A DNA stretch of 32,884 nucleotides from NCBI RefSeq assembly GCF_000447295.1, contig NZ_ALVX01000008.1, forward strand, positions 1 to 32,884. Direction: 5' to 3'. Shown in pieces: positions 15,534 through 24,146 of the stretch. Below the pieces are notes generated by a model that saw nothing but the letters and a program-made list of their open reading frames with translations, was not told the DNA's origin and made no database searches. Each line of letters starts with the position of its first letter. Position 1 is the stretch's first letter. The DNA comes from Fischerella sp. PCC 9431. GTDB taxonomy: Bacteria > Cyanobacteriota > Cyanobacteriia > Cyanobacteriales > Nostocaceae. Made by a program: the position numbers and the translations under genes.

Positions 15534-16687
15534 GACGCACTAAAACCAACCAACCTCTTAAAAGTAAAATTGAAGTACCTTGGGACACCACAGGTAAATT
15601 AAATGCTGATTCACCAGTGTCTATTCCATTAGATCAGATTTCTCTTCCACCGAATCAACCACGCCGTTACTTTGACTCTGAGGCATTAAAGCAGTTAACT
15701 GAATCTATAAAACAACATGGCATTTTGCAACCTCTGTTAGTACGTCCCCTTGATGGAGAAAAACACGAATTAGTAGCAGGAGAGCGACGCTATCGTGCTG
15801 CTTTAAGTATTGGACTAAAGGTTGTCCCCGTCGTCATCAGAGAATTAGATGACAACGCAGCTTTTCAACTGGCACTTATAGAGAACTTACTTCGAGAAGA
15901 CCTTAACCCAGTCGAAGAAACCGAAGGCATCCTCCAATTGCTGGCTCTCAAACTAGGTCGAAGTCTTGAGGAGATACCGCCATTACTGCGCCGCTTGCAA
16001 CACGAACGTAAAGAGGCTGCTAAGTCTGACAATAACGTTATTGTCAAACAAGAATTGGACTCCGAAAAAACTTCCAATAACGTTATTGGAAAAGATGGAG
16101 ATGAGGATTTAGATGCTTCCAATAACGTTATTGGAAAAGATGGAGATGAGGATTTAGATGCTTCCAATAACGTTATTGGAAAAGATGGAGACGAGGATTT
16201 AGATGCTTCCAATAACGTTATTGGAAAGGATGGAGACAATAGGCAGTCAGACTCAAACCCAGTAAATCCAGAGCTAAAAATTGTTGAAGAAGTGTTTGAA
16301 GGCTTGGGTTTAATGACCTGGGAATCATTTGCTAACAACCGCCTGCCCTTGTTAAACTTGCCATCAGACATCCTTGAAGCACTGCGGAAAGGCTCCCTTG
16401 AATACACCAAAGCAAGAGCTATTGCTGCTATTCAGGATAGAGACGAACGAGTTGCCTTTTTAGAGCAAGCCATTAATCAAAACTGGTCTTTAAGCGAAAT
16501 CAAGCAATATATCAGTGAGAATAAAACCCCAAGTTCCACCCAAAAAACCGAGTCAAACAATTACAAAGAGCGCTTTACTGCTGCGACTACCAAGCTAAGA
16601 AAGTCGCGTATTTGGTCAGATCCGAAGAAGCGCAAACAGATAGAAAAATTGCTATTACAACTGGAGACGCTAACAAAGGAAGTGTGA
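15530..16687 (+). CDS. parB: ParB/Spo0J-like partition protein with internal repeat insert
   Basis: The protein has 385 aa. The N-terminal ParB/Srx nucleotide-binding domain is intact: IPLDQISLPPNQPRRYFD (about 32-49), LVAGERRYRAA with GERR at 84-87, and LIENLLREDLNPVEE at about 116-130, the CTP-binding boxes. A helical DNA-binding part follows, split by an insert at about 165-240 made of NNVI segments and 15-aa repeats ((S)NNVIGKDGDEDLDA). Family-like sequence resumes with MTWESFANNRLPLLNLPSDI and KARAIAAI. A Lys-rich coiled C-terminus ends the protein. The gene follows parA with an ATGA overlap. The insert DNA is an array of perfect palindromes (separate entry). ParB should load at parS and be moved by ParA. 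Confidence 0.9.
   Translation: MRRTKTNQPLKSKIEVPWDTTGKLNADSPVSIPLDQISLPPNQPRRYFDSEALKQLTESIKQHGILQPLLVRPLDGEKHELVAGERRYRAALSIGLKVVPVVIRELDDNAAFQLALIENLLREDLNPVEETEGILQLLALKLGRSLEEIPPLLRRLQHERKEAAKSDNNVIVKQELDSEKTSNNVIGKDGDEDLDASNNVIGKDGDEDLDASNNVIGKDGDEDLDASNNVIGKDGDNRQSDSNPVNPELKIVEEVFEGLGLMTWESFANNRLPLLNLPSDILEALRKGSLEYTKARAIAAIQDRDERVAFLEQAINQNWSLSEIKQYISENKTPSSTQKTESNNYKERFTAATTKLRKSRIWSDPKKRKQIEKLLLQLETLTKEV
16027..16226. repeat. Five perfect 20-bp palindromes inside parB, candidate parS array
   Basis: Site 1 (16027-16046) is TGACAATAACGTTATTGTCA. Sites 2-5 (16072-16091, 16117-16136, 16162-16181, 16207-16226) are TTCCAATAACGTTATTGGAA at an exact 45-bp period. All five are perfect palindromes sharing the core CAATAACGTTATTG. 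The outer arms differ between site 1 (TGA/TCA) and the others (TTC/GAA) but remain complementary. The 45-bp unit keeps the parB frame. Position inside a partition gene and palindrome length fit a centromere (parS) array; this role is inference. Confidence 0.9.
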
Positions 16688-16834
16688 GCGGATCTGCCAC
16701 TGCTCCCAGTCGTGTTCATAAGACCGCTCATAACGTTCTGGGCAACTATATATAATTGTTAAAAATTTTGTGGAAAACTGTCCGAGACTCCGGGATGTTG
16801 GCCAGTACCGAGAAAAAAGATTAAGTTGGATTGA

Positions 16835-17767
16835 ATGCCAGTAAGTACAGTAGCTCCCACGAATATTCTCATGCTAGAGTCGGAAAAACTTATCCAGATA
16901 GTACAAGCCTGGTTAGCTTATATCAAGTTAGAAGAACTGACTCAAGCTGAGGTTGAGCGCTCTTCGGATATCTACCCAAAAGTAATAGACAAGGGAGTGC
17001 AGCTTATTGGCAACAAGCTACTGTTAGATAGCGAAGTATTTAAGCAATTAATGCAACAGCAACAAGCAGCAGCCAAGAGAGGAAAGCCCAATGATTTTCA
17101 AATGGCTGTCGCCTTCCCGCAAATCTATCTAATTCAGGGAAAGGGAAAAGAGCAAAAGCTGAAATATCTGCCTTTGTTCACAGTTGATATTTCACTCATC
17201 TTTAAAGGTAATTACCGCAAAACTGGCTGGGACTTGACCGAATACGAGTTTCAGCCAGTGGTCGTTAATTTAATGCGGCTGTACGGGCTAGAGGAAGAGC
17301 AAGCCGAATCACTGATTGTTGCGTCAGGAATTTTGAAATTTTTAGAAGACACATTTAAAGGAAGATTTCCCTCCTTACGAGATTTTCTTGAAGGAGTGGA
17401 CTTACCAGGAGGAAAATACAAAACTTTTCGGCAACCTTATTTACTGCGCTGCGACTTTACGCCCTATAACGCCCTGCTCAAGCTTGACCTACAAGGAATC
17501 TTACAGCAACTTCAAGAAACACCAGCCCATAACAGCGAGTGGCTAACTGAAACTCACCCACTGATGCAGTACCTCTGTGGGGAGCCACAATCACCCAGAC
17601 ATGAAGTGATGTTCTGGGGAGCCTTCCCCTCTCACGCACCTGATGAATATCAAGCATCAGTTATTAAACACACTCAAGAGAACTTGCTAACTGCTGTTTG
17701 TGGTCCTCCGGGAACTGGAAAAACAGAAGTATTTCTGCACCTGGTAGCACAGCAGATAGCGTTATGA
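16835..17767 (+). CDS. SF1 (UPF1/DNA2-like) helicase, N-terminal part with Walker A
   Basis: The 310-aa product has an unrecognised N-terminal domain (about 1-270) and then, at 290-297, GPPGTGKT, the Walker A of AAA_11/UPF1-like helicases, followed by EVFLHLVAQQIAL and a stop at 17767. Helicases of this family continue for several hundred residues before Walker B, and the next open frame resumes the same protein. The stop overlaps an ATG (17764) as ATGA, so the two halves could be translated in sequence, but the region between motifs I and II, including motif Ia, is missing. Most likely this is a gene with an internal deletion. It starts 147 bp after parB; the leader holds no other gene. Confidence 0.7.
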   Translation: MPVSTVAPTNILMLESEKLIQIVQAWLAYIKLEELTQAEVERSSDIYPKVIDKGVQLIGNKLLLDSEVFKQLMQQQQAAAKRGKPNDFQMAVAFPQIYLIQGKGKEQKLKYLPLFTVDISLIFKGNYRKTGWDLTEYEFQPVVVNLMRLYGLEEEQAESLIVASGILKFLEDTFKGRFPSLRDFLEGVDLPGGKYKTFRQPYLLRCDFTPYNALLKLDLQGILQQLQETPAHNSEWLTETHPLMQYLCGEPQSPRHEVMFWGAFPSHAPDEYQASVIKHTQENLLTAVCGPPGTGKTEVFLHLVAQQIAL

Positions 17768-18807
17768 GGGCATTGTCAACTTATGGCAGCGTATTGATGG
17801 GCGACGGAGATGCATTGCTCAAACTGGAAACAGACGGTGATGCCATCTTAAGTGACTTGAGTTTGATTTTCCCCGTCATTAGCTCCAGTCTGCAATCAAT
17901 ACGTAATATGCTGCCAATCCTCCATCCCAATAGCGTTAAGCTGGCACTGGTGGATGAAGCGGGTACAACACTTATACATCAATTATTTCCCTTGCTAGTG
18001 CGATCGCAACGGGCAGTAGTGGCTGGCGACCCCCAACAAATTGAGCCAATCATTAACCTTTGCGACGATACTATCAAACAATATCTGAAAACCGCCTTTC
18101 TGGATATGGGCATGGGGAATGAAGACTACTATCGCTATGCCCCCACCGCCAAATATACAGCCACCGCTTACCATCGTGCTGCTGGTGCTAGTGGTACAGA
18201 AGGAGACTTAGGCAGCGGCATTATCCTCAGAAATCATTACCGTTGCACCCCACCCATTATCCAGTTTTGCAGTCCCAATTATCCCGGTGGTCTGCAAATC
18301 CTTTCCAATTATGATGAAACTGCAACAGAACTGCATCTGCTGGCTTACCACGTTGAGGGGAGTCACTCCCATAACACCAATCCAGAAGAAATTGATGCTG
18401 TAGAAGCTGCGATCGCATCCTTGCTGAAGCAGGGCTACTCTATTGGCTTCTCTGACAACTCAAAGACAATTGGGGTGATGTCGCCATTTTCGCAGCAAGC
18501 CAACGCGCTAAGGTATCGACTCTCTAATCGTTGGCGAAACTTTTCTTGGGATGATATTGGCACGGTTCACACCTTCCAGGGGGGAGAAAAAGCAGCCATT
18601 ATCTTCTCTCCTTACCAGTGCCAAAAAGAGCATAGTTTTTGGTTCCTTAATCGTAAACCTAATTTACTAAATACCGCCGTTAGTAGGGCAAGGGAATTGT
18701 TTGTTTTGGTGGGTAATCTTAAGGAACTAGAAATAGCTGGTGGTGAAACCAAGCGGTTAGTTGAACATATTCGGTTACATGGAGAAATTCGCTCGCAAAA
18801 AGCTTGA
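17764..18807 (+). CDS. SF1 (UPF1/DNA2-like) helicase, C-terminal part
   Basis: From ATG 17764 (347 aa) the product carries the remaining SF1 motifs: Walker B LALVDEAGTT (D64, E65), motif III VVAGDPQQIEP, the LRNHYRCTPPIIQFCS arginine motif, motif V GTVHTFQGGEKAAIIF and motif VI LNTAVSRARELFVLVGN. The sequence upstream of ATG 17764 in this frame is only a shifted reading of the Walker A region. Without Walker A this half cannot hydrolyse ATP alone. It would have to pair with the preceding ORF, but about 200-300 residues are absent between them, so a pseudogene is the likelier status. Confidence 0.7.
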   Translation: MRALSTYGSVLMGDGDALLKLETDGDAILSDLSLIFPVISSSLQSIRNMLPILHPNSVKLALVDEAGTTLIHQLFPLLVRSQRAVVAGDPQQIEPIINLCDDTIKQYLKTAFLDMGMGNEDYYRYAPTAKYTATAYHRAAGASGTEGDLGSGIILRNHYRCTPPIIQFCSPNYPGGLQILSNYDETATELHLLAYHVEGSHSHNTNPEEIDAVEAAIASLLKQGYSIGFSDNSKTIGVMSPFSQQANALRYRLSNRWRNFSWDDIGTVHTFQGGEKAAIIFSPYQCQKEHSFWFLNRKPNLLNTAVSRARELFVLVGNLKELEIAGGETKRLVEHIRLHGEIRSQKA

Positions 18808-18882
18808 ATGCATAGTTAGTCCCTGTGTTAATAATCCCCTCTGGCTTGGGAATACTACATGATAGATAGCCACTAGGGAGCA

Positions 18883-19056
18883 ATTACCGTAACCAAAAGC
18901 AATAAGGTTAAGGTCAGAGTTGCTGATGTCGGTCGATCTGGTCGTCCAGAGTATACTTACTTCGATTACCAAGAACTCAGCAGATTGAGATCAACAGTTT
19001 TTCAGGTTCTTATATCAAATCTTATGCCAACTGCTAATTTCGGCACATCGAACTAG
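18883..19056 (+). pseudogene. Open frame without start codon, unknown remnant
   Basis: A 57-codon frame reads ITVTKSNKVKVRVADVGRSG, then RPEYTYFDYQELSRL, and ends at TAG 19054. An AGGGAG precedes ATT 18883 but there is no ATG, GTG or TTG near it. The composition looks protein-like. Family not recognised. Confidence 0.25.
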
Positions 19057-19201
19057 CCAAGAAATGGCTCAGTCCCTACTTCCTGAAGTAGATTGGCGCG
19101 GTGGTCACGAATATGAATGTGAGCCTTACAAAGCTCTTATTAACACCCAACTTGCTAAACAAGTCCTTCAATGGTTTCCGCGTCACAGATGGCGACCATG
19201 A
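19043..19201 (+). pseudogene. Gene tail, possibly C-terminus of an NAD-dependent epimerase
   Basis: The frame reads HRTSQEMAQSLLPEVDWRGG and ends KALINTQLAKQVLQWFPRHRWRP-stop. The ending A-K-x-x-L-x-W-x-P-R-H-x-W-R resembles the C-terminal end of SDR-type epimerases/dehydratases. It has no upstream domain in the window, so it is a fragment. The family assignment is tentative. Confidence 0.3.
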
Positions 19202-19260
19202 AACAACTAACTTTAGTTTCCTGCAAAATCAGCAACAATGCTTCGTTCTCTTTACTATCA

Positions 19261-19375
19261 GTTGCAATTAATTCTGGTTCAAGTAGATGATTGCAGGTTG
19301 GTTGCAAATAATCCTGGTTTAGTTGTAATTAATCCTAGTTCAAATGAAATTATAGTTGCATTTAATCCTGGTTTG
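19261..19375. repeat. Degenerate 21-bp repeats (GTTGCAATTAATCCTGGTTYA)
   Basis: Four copies lie at 19261-19281, 19301-19321, 19322-19342 and 19355-19375, with consensus GTTGCAATTAATCCTGGTTYA. The second and third are directly tandem. No reading frame uses them. They look like a cyanobacterial intergenic repeat family. Confidence 0.6.
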
Positions 19376-19720
19376 AAAAAGTCTTGATTGCAGGTTTTAG
19401 CGATTAGCATTGCAGGTCACTACATGTACTCCTGAAGGAGAATGGGTTCCTTTTGAAGAAATGGTTGCTAAATATCCTTTAGAAAGATTGCGGGAAATGG
19501 CATAGTCATCAAAAATATTTATTTACTTTTGTTTCCCTTGCCTTTGGCTTTGGACAACGATCGCTCATTTGACTGGTGTGCTACAAACACCCCAGATCTG
19601 CAAAAACTACTCCGCTAGGCAATTGTTGAGAGTATGATAGGGAGTATAAAATATGAGTAACGCTGTAGAAAAGGTGCAGGACAGATTGGTTTTGCCATTT
19701 TACTGAAATATTTTCAAATA

Positions 19721-20965
19721 ATGGCCCGTTTTCCTGAGTCAAGCGCAGAAATACCAGAAACTGTGATTACATACATAGCATCACAACTAAAAGCAGATCC
19801 ATCATTATATTCTCAATACAATTGGCAAGGGCGTTCCATCAAAAATCATCGTGCTGAAATTCGAGAGTTGTTTGGATTTCGGACAGCTACAATGTCTGAT
19901 TCCGAGGAGATATCAGATTGGTTAATTGCTTTTATTTTACCCAACGAACAAAGATTTGAACCACTGGAAGAACAAACATATCAAAGGTTTCGCTTATTAC
20001 AAATTGAACCACCAACATCCAAACAAGTTGAACGTTTGATTCGTAGTGCCATAAATCAATATGAAAGCAACTTCTGTCATCACACTTTTTCTAAGCTATC
20101 AAAAGAAACCATTTCTCAAATTGAGATTCTATTAAGCACAGAAGAATCAGACAATGAAGCTGATAAACAAGATTCTCTCAAGCTAAAAACTTCCGAGTTT
20201 GCATTTCTCAAAACAGACGCAGGGCCAGTTGGATTAGGAAGTTTCTTAACTGAAATCGAAAAACTCAAACGTATTCGTACAGTTGGTTTGCCACCTGATT
20301 TATTTGCAGGAATATCACCAAAACTGATTAAAACATACCGTCATCGGGCTGCAACAGAAACTCCTTATCACTTACGACAACATCCACCTGCCATCCGCTA
20401 CACCCTGATGGCAGCTTTTTGTCTCCAACGCTCTCAAGAGATTACCGATAATCTAATCGATTTACTAATGTCAATCATTCAACGTATTGGTACAAGGGCT
20501 GAAAGACGCATTAACAAAGAATTAGTTTCAGACTTTAAAGAAGTAACCGGAAAAACCAATATCTTATTTCGGATTGCTGAAGTAGCAGTAGCTGAACCTG
20601 CGGGAGTAATTGAAAAGGTAATATATCCTGTAGTATCTCAAAAAACTCTCAAAGATTTGGTGGCTGAGTATAAAGCAACTGGTATAGCTTATCGCCAAAG
20701 AGTCCACACTATAATGCGTTCATCCTTTGCCAGTCACTACCGCCGGATGATTCCTCAACTTTTAGAAGTCCTGGAATTTTGCTCAAACAATGATATTCAT
20801 CGTCCAGTAATTCAAGCATTAGAGTTGCTTAAAAAATATACCTCAAGTAAAGCCCGATATTATGATGCAGGGGAAGTGATACCAATTGATGGAGTCCTCA
20901 AAAGTGGTTGGAAAGAAATTCTCTTAGAAACTGACTCTGATGGAAAAGAACGTATCAACCGTTAA
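19721..20965 (+). CDS. Truncated Tn3-family transposase (DUF4158 part)
   Basis: The 414-aa product matches the N-terminal half of Tn3-type TnpA: GRSIKNHRAEIRELFGFR, HPPAIRYTLMAAFCLQRSQE, VTGKTNILFRIAEVAV, YRQRVHTIMRSSFASHYRRM and NDIHRPVIQALELLKKY. Full proteins are about 950-1000 aa; the DDE catalytic half is absent. Homology also extends upstream of the ATG in the same frame (GAGQIGFAILLKYFQ from about 19674) as far as a TAA at 19653-19655, so the 5' end is lost too. I see no 38-bp Tn3 inverted repeats or resolvase. It is a dead fragment that may still produce a DNA-binding product. Confidence 0.8.
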   Translation: MARFPESSAEIPETVITYIASQLKADPSLYSQYNWQGRSIKNHRAEIRELFGFRTATMSDSEEISDWLIAFILPNEQRFEPLEEQTYQRFRLLQIEPPTSKQVERLIRSAINQYESNFCHHTFSKLSKETISQIEILLSTEESDNEADKQDSLKLKTSEFAFLKTDAGPVGLGSFLTEIEKLKRIRTVGLPPDLFAGISPKLIKTYRHRAATETPYHLRQHPPAIRYTLMAAFCLQRSQEITDNLIDLLMSIIQRIGTRAERRINKELVSDFKEVTGKTNILFRIAEVAVAEPAGVIEKVIYPVVSQKTLKDLVAEYKATGIAYRQRVHTIMRSSFASHYRRMIPQLLEVLEFCSNNDIHRPVIQALELLKKYTSSKARYYDAGEVIPIDGVLKSGWKEILLETDSDGKERINR

Positions 20966-21167
20966 TTAATTTTGCTTTCTCGTGGCATTTATTTTAATTT
21001 ATTAAAACAGAGATAAAAGACCAATTCAATTATTTTTAATAAGAGCATAAACTCAAAATAATGTCAAAATCAGTATTTCTCAACTCTGTAGAAATTTATC
21101 ATGCAGTCTCTCTACAAAGTCAACTAGGTAATTCTGTTTAATTGTCGCCCAGCTCCCTCGAAAAAAA
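20966..21167. other. A/T-rich spacer between convergent genes
   Basis: No gene is supported. A 26-codon frame (ATG 21061 to TAA 21139) is too short to call. No clear terminator is visible. Confidence 0.35.
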
Positions 21168-24146
21168 TCACTCTCCAATTACCACATAAGTAGGAAATTT
21201 AACGCGATACTGACCGCACTCTCTTGCTAAAAAGGTCATCCCGATGTCAAAAATCACTTTATAATACAGTCCGTCTTTTCGGTAGATTTTCAGAACACGA
21301 CCATGAGGGATGTCATAAATTTGTTTCGATGATTTAATCTCCACACTCAAATATTTTTGATTAGGTTGGAGTTTAGTAAACAACTGTGTCAGTTTCTTTT
21401 TTAGGTAGGAAGCATTTTTAGTCTCCTTATCCTCAGCACTGACAATCTCTACCTGGCATTGAGAGTTTAAGCAGCCCTGCAATAAGTCAACAAGAATTTC
21501 AGATCCTTGCTCTCTCAAGTAGCGATCACAATACACAACCTTCGTCACCTGGCTCCCTAACAAAGCATTTTCTATTCCCAGTTTCTTTCTCAGTTCTGAT
21601 AGGGTAAAGTAGCCATTCCATTCTTTTTCAGAGGGGTTTAAGAAAATTACGGTGGTATTTGGATCTTCTAACTCAGAAGCTTGCACAAGTCTTGCTTCTT
21701 GACGTAATTTTTCTAACCGACTAAAAACTTTTTTAACACCTTCTGGACTTCGGGTTTGAAACCATATTGCTGATTTATTGTTTGAAAAATGCTGCAATGA
21801 CAAGGCAATACGATTATTTTGGTTGCTATTGAAACATAGAGTAGGAACATCCTTCTGTAAATGTTCAGGAAAATGTTCGGCAGAAGCTTGGTAAAGTTTT
21901 ACTAAGCTTTGGTCTATCAATTGTTGTAAGCGTTTTCGCCAAACTTTGAGGTGATTTCGTTGGTCTAAAGAAGCATCTGAAACTTCATTGGGATCTGGCA
22001 AATTACTTACTATTAATTCAAGTGGCTGATTAGTCAGTCTCATGGAGTAAACTGCATCTGTAAGCAGATTTAACCAAGGCAAATTTGAACCTTTATTTAA
22101 ACCAAACTCATCGGTTAGTCTGGGTAAATAAATTAAAGTATCTGGTGCAGCCTTTCGGCAAATTGCTGGTAGGTTGTCTGCGATGAAAGACAAATTTATT
22201 CGGTTGGAGTTGGGAGCAAATTTTTGTAATTCTTCATCCGGACTGACTTGCTCAACTATCGGTCTCAGAAAACCTGCCACTAAATGACGGTCTAATTGGT
22301 TGTGAAAAAGCTGGTTCGAGTAAGTTTGCAAACAATCATAACAACTGGTTGCACAATTGCATGATGAAACTATTTTTAATGCTGTCTTTAGAACTTCATC
22401 AAAGCGTTCGGCAATGCGACGGCTGTATCCTGCCCCTCCAGGCACATTGTCATAAATAATGATGTTAGCGCGTTTGTCCGAACGAGGCGTAAACAGCCCA
22501 TCTAACTCTGTACGCGGTACGTCAATTACTTGGGCTGCTGCTGCTAACAATGCATAGGTGAGAGAACGCCAAAATTCTAAACCTCGGTTGCGATTTTTTG
22601 TATTGGTAAAAACTTCGCCATCGTCTTCGCGTTCTCCATCTTCGCCGAACAGGGGTGTAGGTTCGGTTTTGGAATCAAAGACAATTTTTAGCAAATCGCT
22701 ACAAAATTCATGTCCCAAATGCATCAATGTATAGCGGCCAGAACATGGTTTTCCCGTTCTGGGATGAGTATGAGGAATTTGCGATGATTGTTGGCTAGTT
22801 GCAGAGTTTTTATTGGCTCCTTTTTTACCTCGGCTTTTTTTCGTTTCTCCTTTGGGTAATAAATCGCTCAAATCGCGTCCACAGGTAGTACAAATTGCAA
22901 ATCCTTTTCTATCAAACCCTTTGTCTTTACCATAGGAACCTTGATTAGCTAAAAAGAAATTTCCACCTTTGCTAACAGTAAGAGTATACAAACCCAATTG
23001 TGGTGGTAAGGTTTCTGACAAATCCCCATCATTGATTAAAAAAATCTGAGATACTGGTTGACGCTGCGGTTTGATATAGGGAGTGACTTCTGGAAGTTTT
23101 TCCCAATCAGTTGTAAATGCTTTGGGAACTTTGTAAAGTTTCTTTCTTTTAGCCGCAGATGAGGATGGCTCATCACCGCAAACGGGACAAGATTCTACTG
23201 GTTCATCTCCCGTATTAGCATCTAAAAAATGATTACAATTTTGGCAAACCCAATAGAACTTTTGTTCTAATTCTGTTGGTTTGAGAATGCCAACACTTTT
23301 GTACATTCGGTCATCTACTATTATTTCTTGGTCTGGAGCATATTCACCAAGAGCAAGTCGGCGATCGCGTTCTAGTCGATGTTTACCTTGTGCTGAATTA
23401 TACTCATTGCTTTCCCCGGTCAAAAGACGAACTACGTCAATAGGAAAACCATAAATTGGTAGGATACTGGCTTGCGCTAGTTCGTCATGTAAGCGACGAG
23501 AGCCAACTTTATCAAGTTCGCGCTTTGTCCCAGCAATAAATCTAGCTATTTTCTCTAAATTTTTTGTTTCAGATGGGTCGATCATGCGGTTTCGTAGTTC
23601 AAGCATATCTTCCGCTAAACTATTCCAATCTTGAAGTTGCTGCTGTTGAAAATCTTCAATCCCATCTTTAAAGCCTTTCAGCACTATAGCTGCTTGACTT
23701 TCAGAGCTACCTAACCGAGTTAGCCATTGTGTGGCTAGGTCTGCTGCTTCATTGCTATTTAACCATTGTTGTAACTTACAAATCTTGGCTTCAGCAGGAG
23801 GAGTGAAATTTTCAGAGGAAGCAGGATTTTCTAGTGGTAAATCCAAAAACTCTGCTATTTTTATTTCTTCTGCACTGAGATTCCAGTTTTTTCGTAAAAA
23901 TGCAGCTAGTAACTCAGCATGAATGTGACGCTGCTGTATTTGGAAGTTACCAGAATCAAGCTTGGGGATTTGATTGCTACCAGCAATTAACTCTTTTGGT
24001 TGCTCAAAATAAAAGCGGTCGTGGGGACGACGTTGCCCATACATTAAAGTAATAGCTACACCATCTGTGCGTCGTCCAGCGCGTCCGGCTCGTTGCTGGT
24101 AGTTGCTTGGTAGCAATACAGCGAATTTTACCTTTTTCTTCCACAC
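21168..24146 (-). CDS. DEAD/H helicase C-terminal part with DUF1998 domain
   Basis: Genuine homology begins at about residue 13: SNYQQRAGRAGRRTDGVAI is helicase motif VI. Zinc-binding pairs follow, CQNC...CPVC (about 290-320) and CTTC, and then a DUF1998 (MZB) domain with LGHEFCSDLL, FWRSLTYALLAAAA, IIIYDNVPGGAGYSRR and the Cys cluster SSCNCATSCYDCL near 600. The last 350 residues end with VVYCDRYLR...IPHGRVLKIYRKDG..., reminiscent of a degenerate phospholipase-D-like tail. The first dozen residues are a shifted reading of the upstream half, so the annotated ATG 24146 is not a natural start. DUF1998 helicases occur in DISARM, Druantia and related phage-defence systems. This half lacks motifs I-V. 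Confidence 0.75.
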   Translation of the reverse strand: MWKKKVKFAVLLPSNYQQRAGRAGRRTDGVAITLMYGQRRPHDRFYFEQPKELIAGSNQIPKLDSGNFQIQQRHIHAELLAAFLRKNWNLSAEEIKIAEFLDLPLENPASSENFTPPAEAKICKLQQWLNSNEAADLATQWLTRLGSSESQAAIVLKGFKDGIEDFQQQQLQDWNSLAEDMLELRNRMIDPSETKNLEKIARFIAGTKRELDKVGSRRLHDELAQASILPIYGFPIDVVRLLTGESNEYNSAQGKHRLERDRRLALGEYAPDQEIIVDDRMYKSVGILKPTELEQKFYWVCQNCNHFLDANTGDEPVESCPVCGDEPSSSAAKRKKLYKVPKAFTTDWEKLPEVTPYIKPQRQPVSQIFLINDGDLSETLPPQLGLYTLTVSKGGNFFLANQGSYGKDKGFDRKGFAICTTCGRDLSDLLPKGETKKSRGKKGANKNSATSQQSSQIPHTHPRTGKPCSGRYTLMHLGHEFCSDLLKIVFDSKTEPTPLFGEDGEREDDGEVFTNTKNRNRGLEFWRSLTYALLAAAAQVIDVPRTELDGLFTPRSDKRANIIIYDNVPGGAGYSRRIAERFDEVLKTALKIVSSCNCATSCYDCLQTYSNQLFHNQLDRHLVAGFLRPIVEQVSPDEELQKFAPNSNRINLSFIADNLPAICRKAAPDTLIYLPRLTDEFGLNKGSNLPWLNLLTDAVYSMRLTNQPLELIVSNLPDPNEVSDASLDQRNHLKVWRKRLQQLIDQSLVKLYQASAEHFPEHLQKDVPTLCFNSNQNNRIALSLQHFSNNKSAIWFQTRSPEGVKKVFSRLEKLRQEARLVQASELEDPNTTVIFLNPSEKEWNGYFTLSELRKKLGIENALLGSQVTKVVYCDRYLREQGSEILVDLLQGCLNSQCQVEIVSAEDKETKNASYLKKKLTQLFTKLQPNQKYLSVEIKSSKQIYDIPHGRVLKIYRKDGLYYKVIFDIGMTFLARECGQYRVKFPTYVVIGE

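Larger units (their letters stand above)
18808..19720. other. 900-bp zone of gene remnants and repeats
   Basis: No intact gene is present. From 5' to 3' it holds an open frame without ATG (18883-19056), a short gene tail (19043-19201), degenerate 21-bp repeats (19261-19375), a gene tail reading TPEGEWVPFEEMVAKYPLER (about 19429-19505, ending LREMA and stop), and the upstream part of the Tn3 transposase frame from about 19655. Confidence 0.5.

Noticed and set aside
16027-16226. CRISPR array
   Set aside because: The repeats have a regular 45-bp period, but the spacers are nearly identical, the reading frame is kept and the units are perfect palindromes, so it is not a CRISPR.
15865-16410. 181-aa minus-strand frame with Ser-Pro-rich repeats
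   Set aside because: It is the antisense reading of the parB palindrome repeats; ParB motifs on the plus strand are decisive.
19261-19375. CRISPR-like spacing
   Set aside because: Repeats are degenerate, two are directly tandem without a spacer, and there are no cas genes.
19721-20965. Active Tn3 transposon
   Set aside because: The catalytic half, the terminal inverted repeats and a resolvase are all missing.
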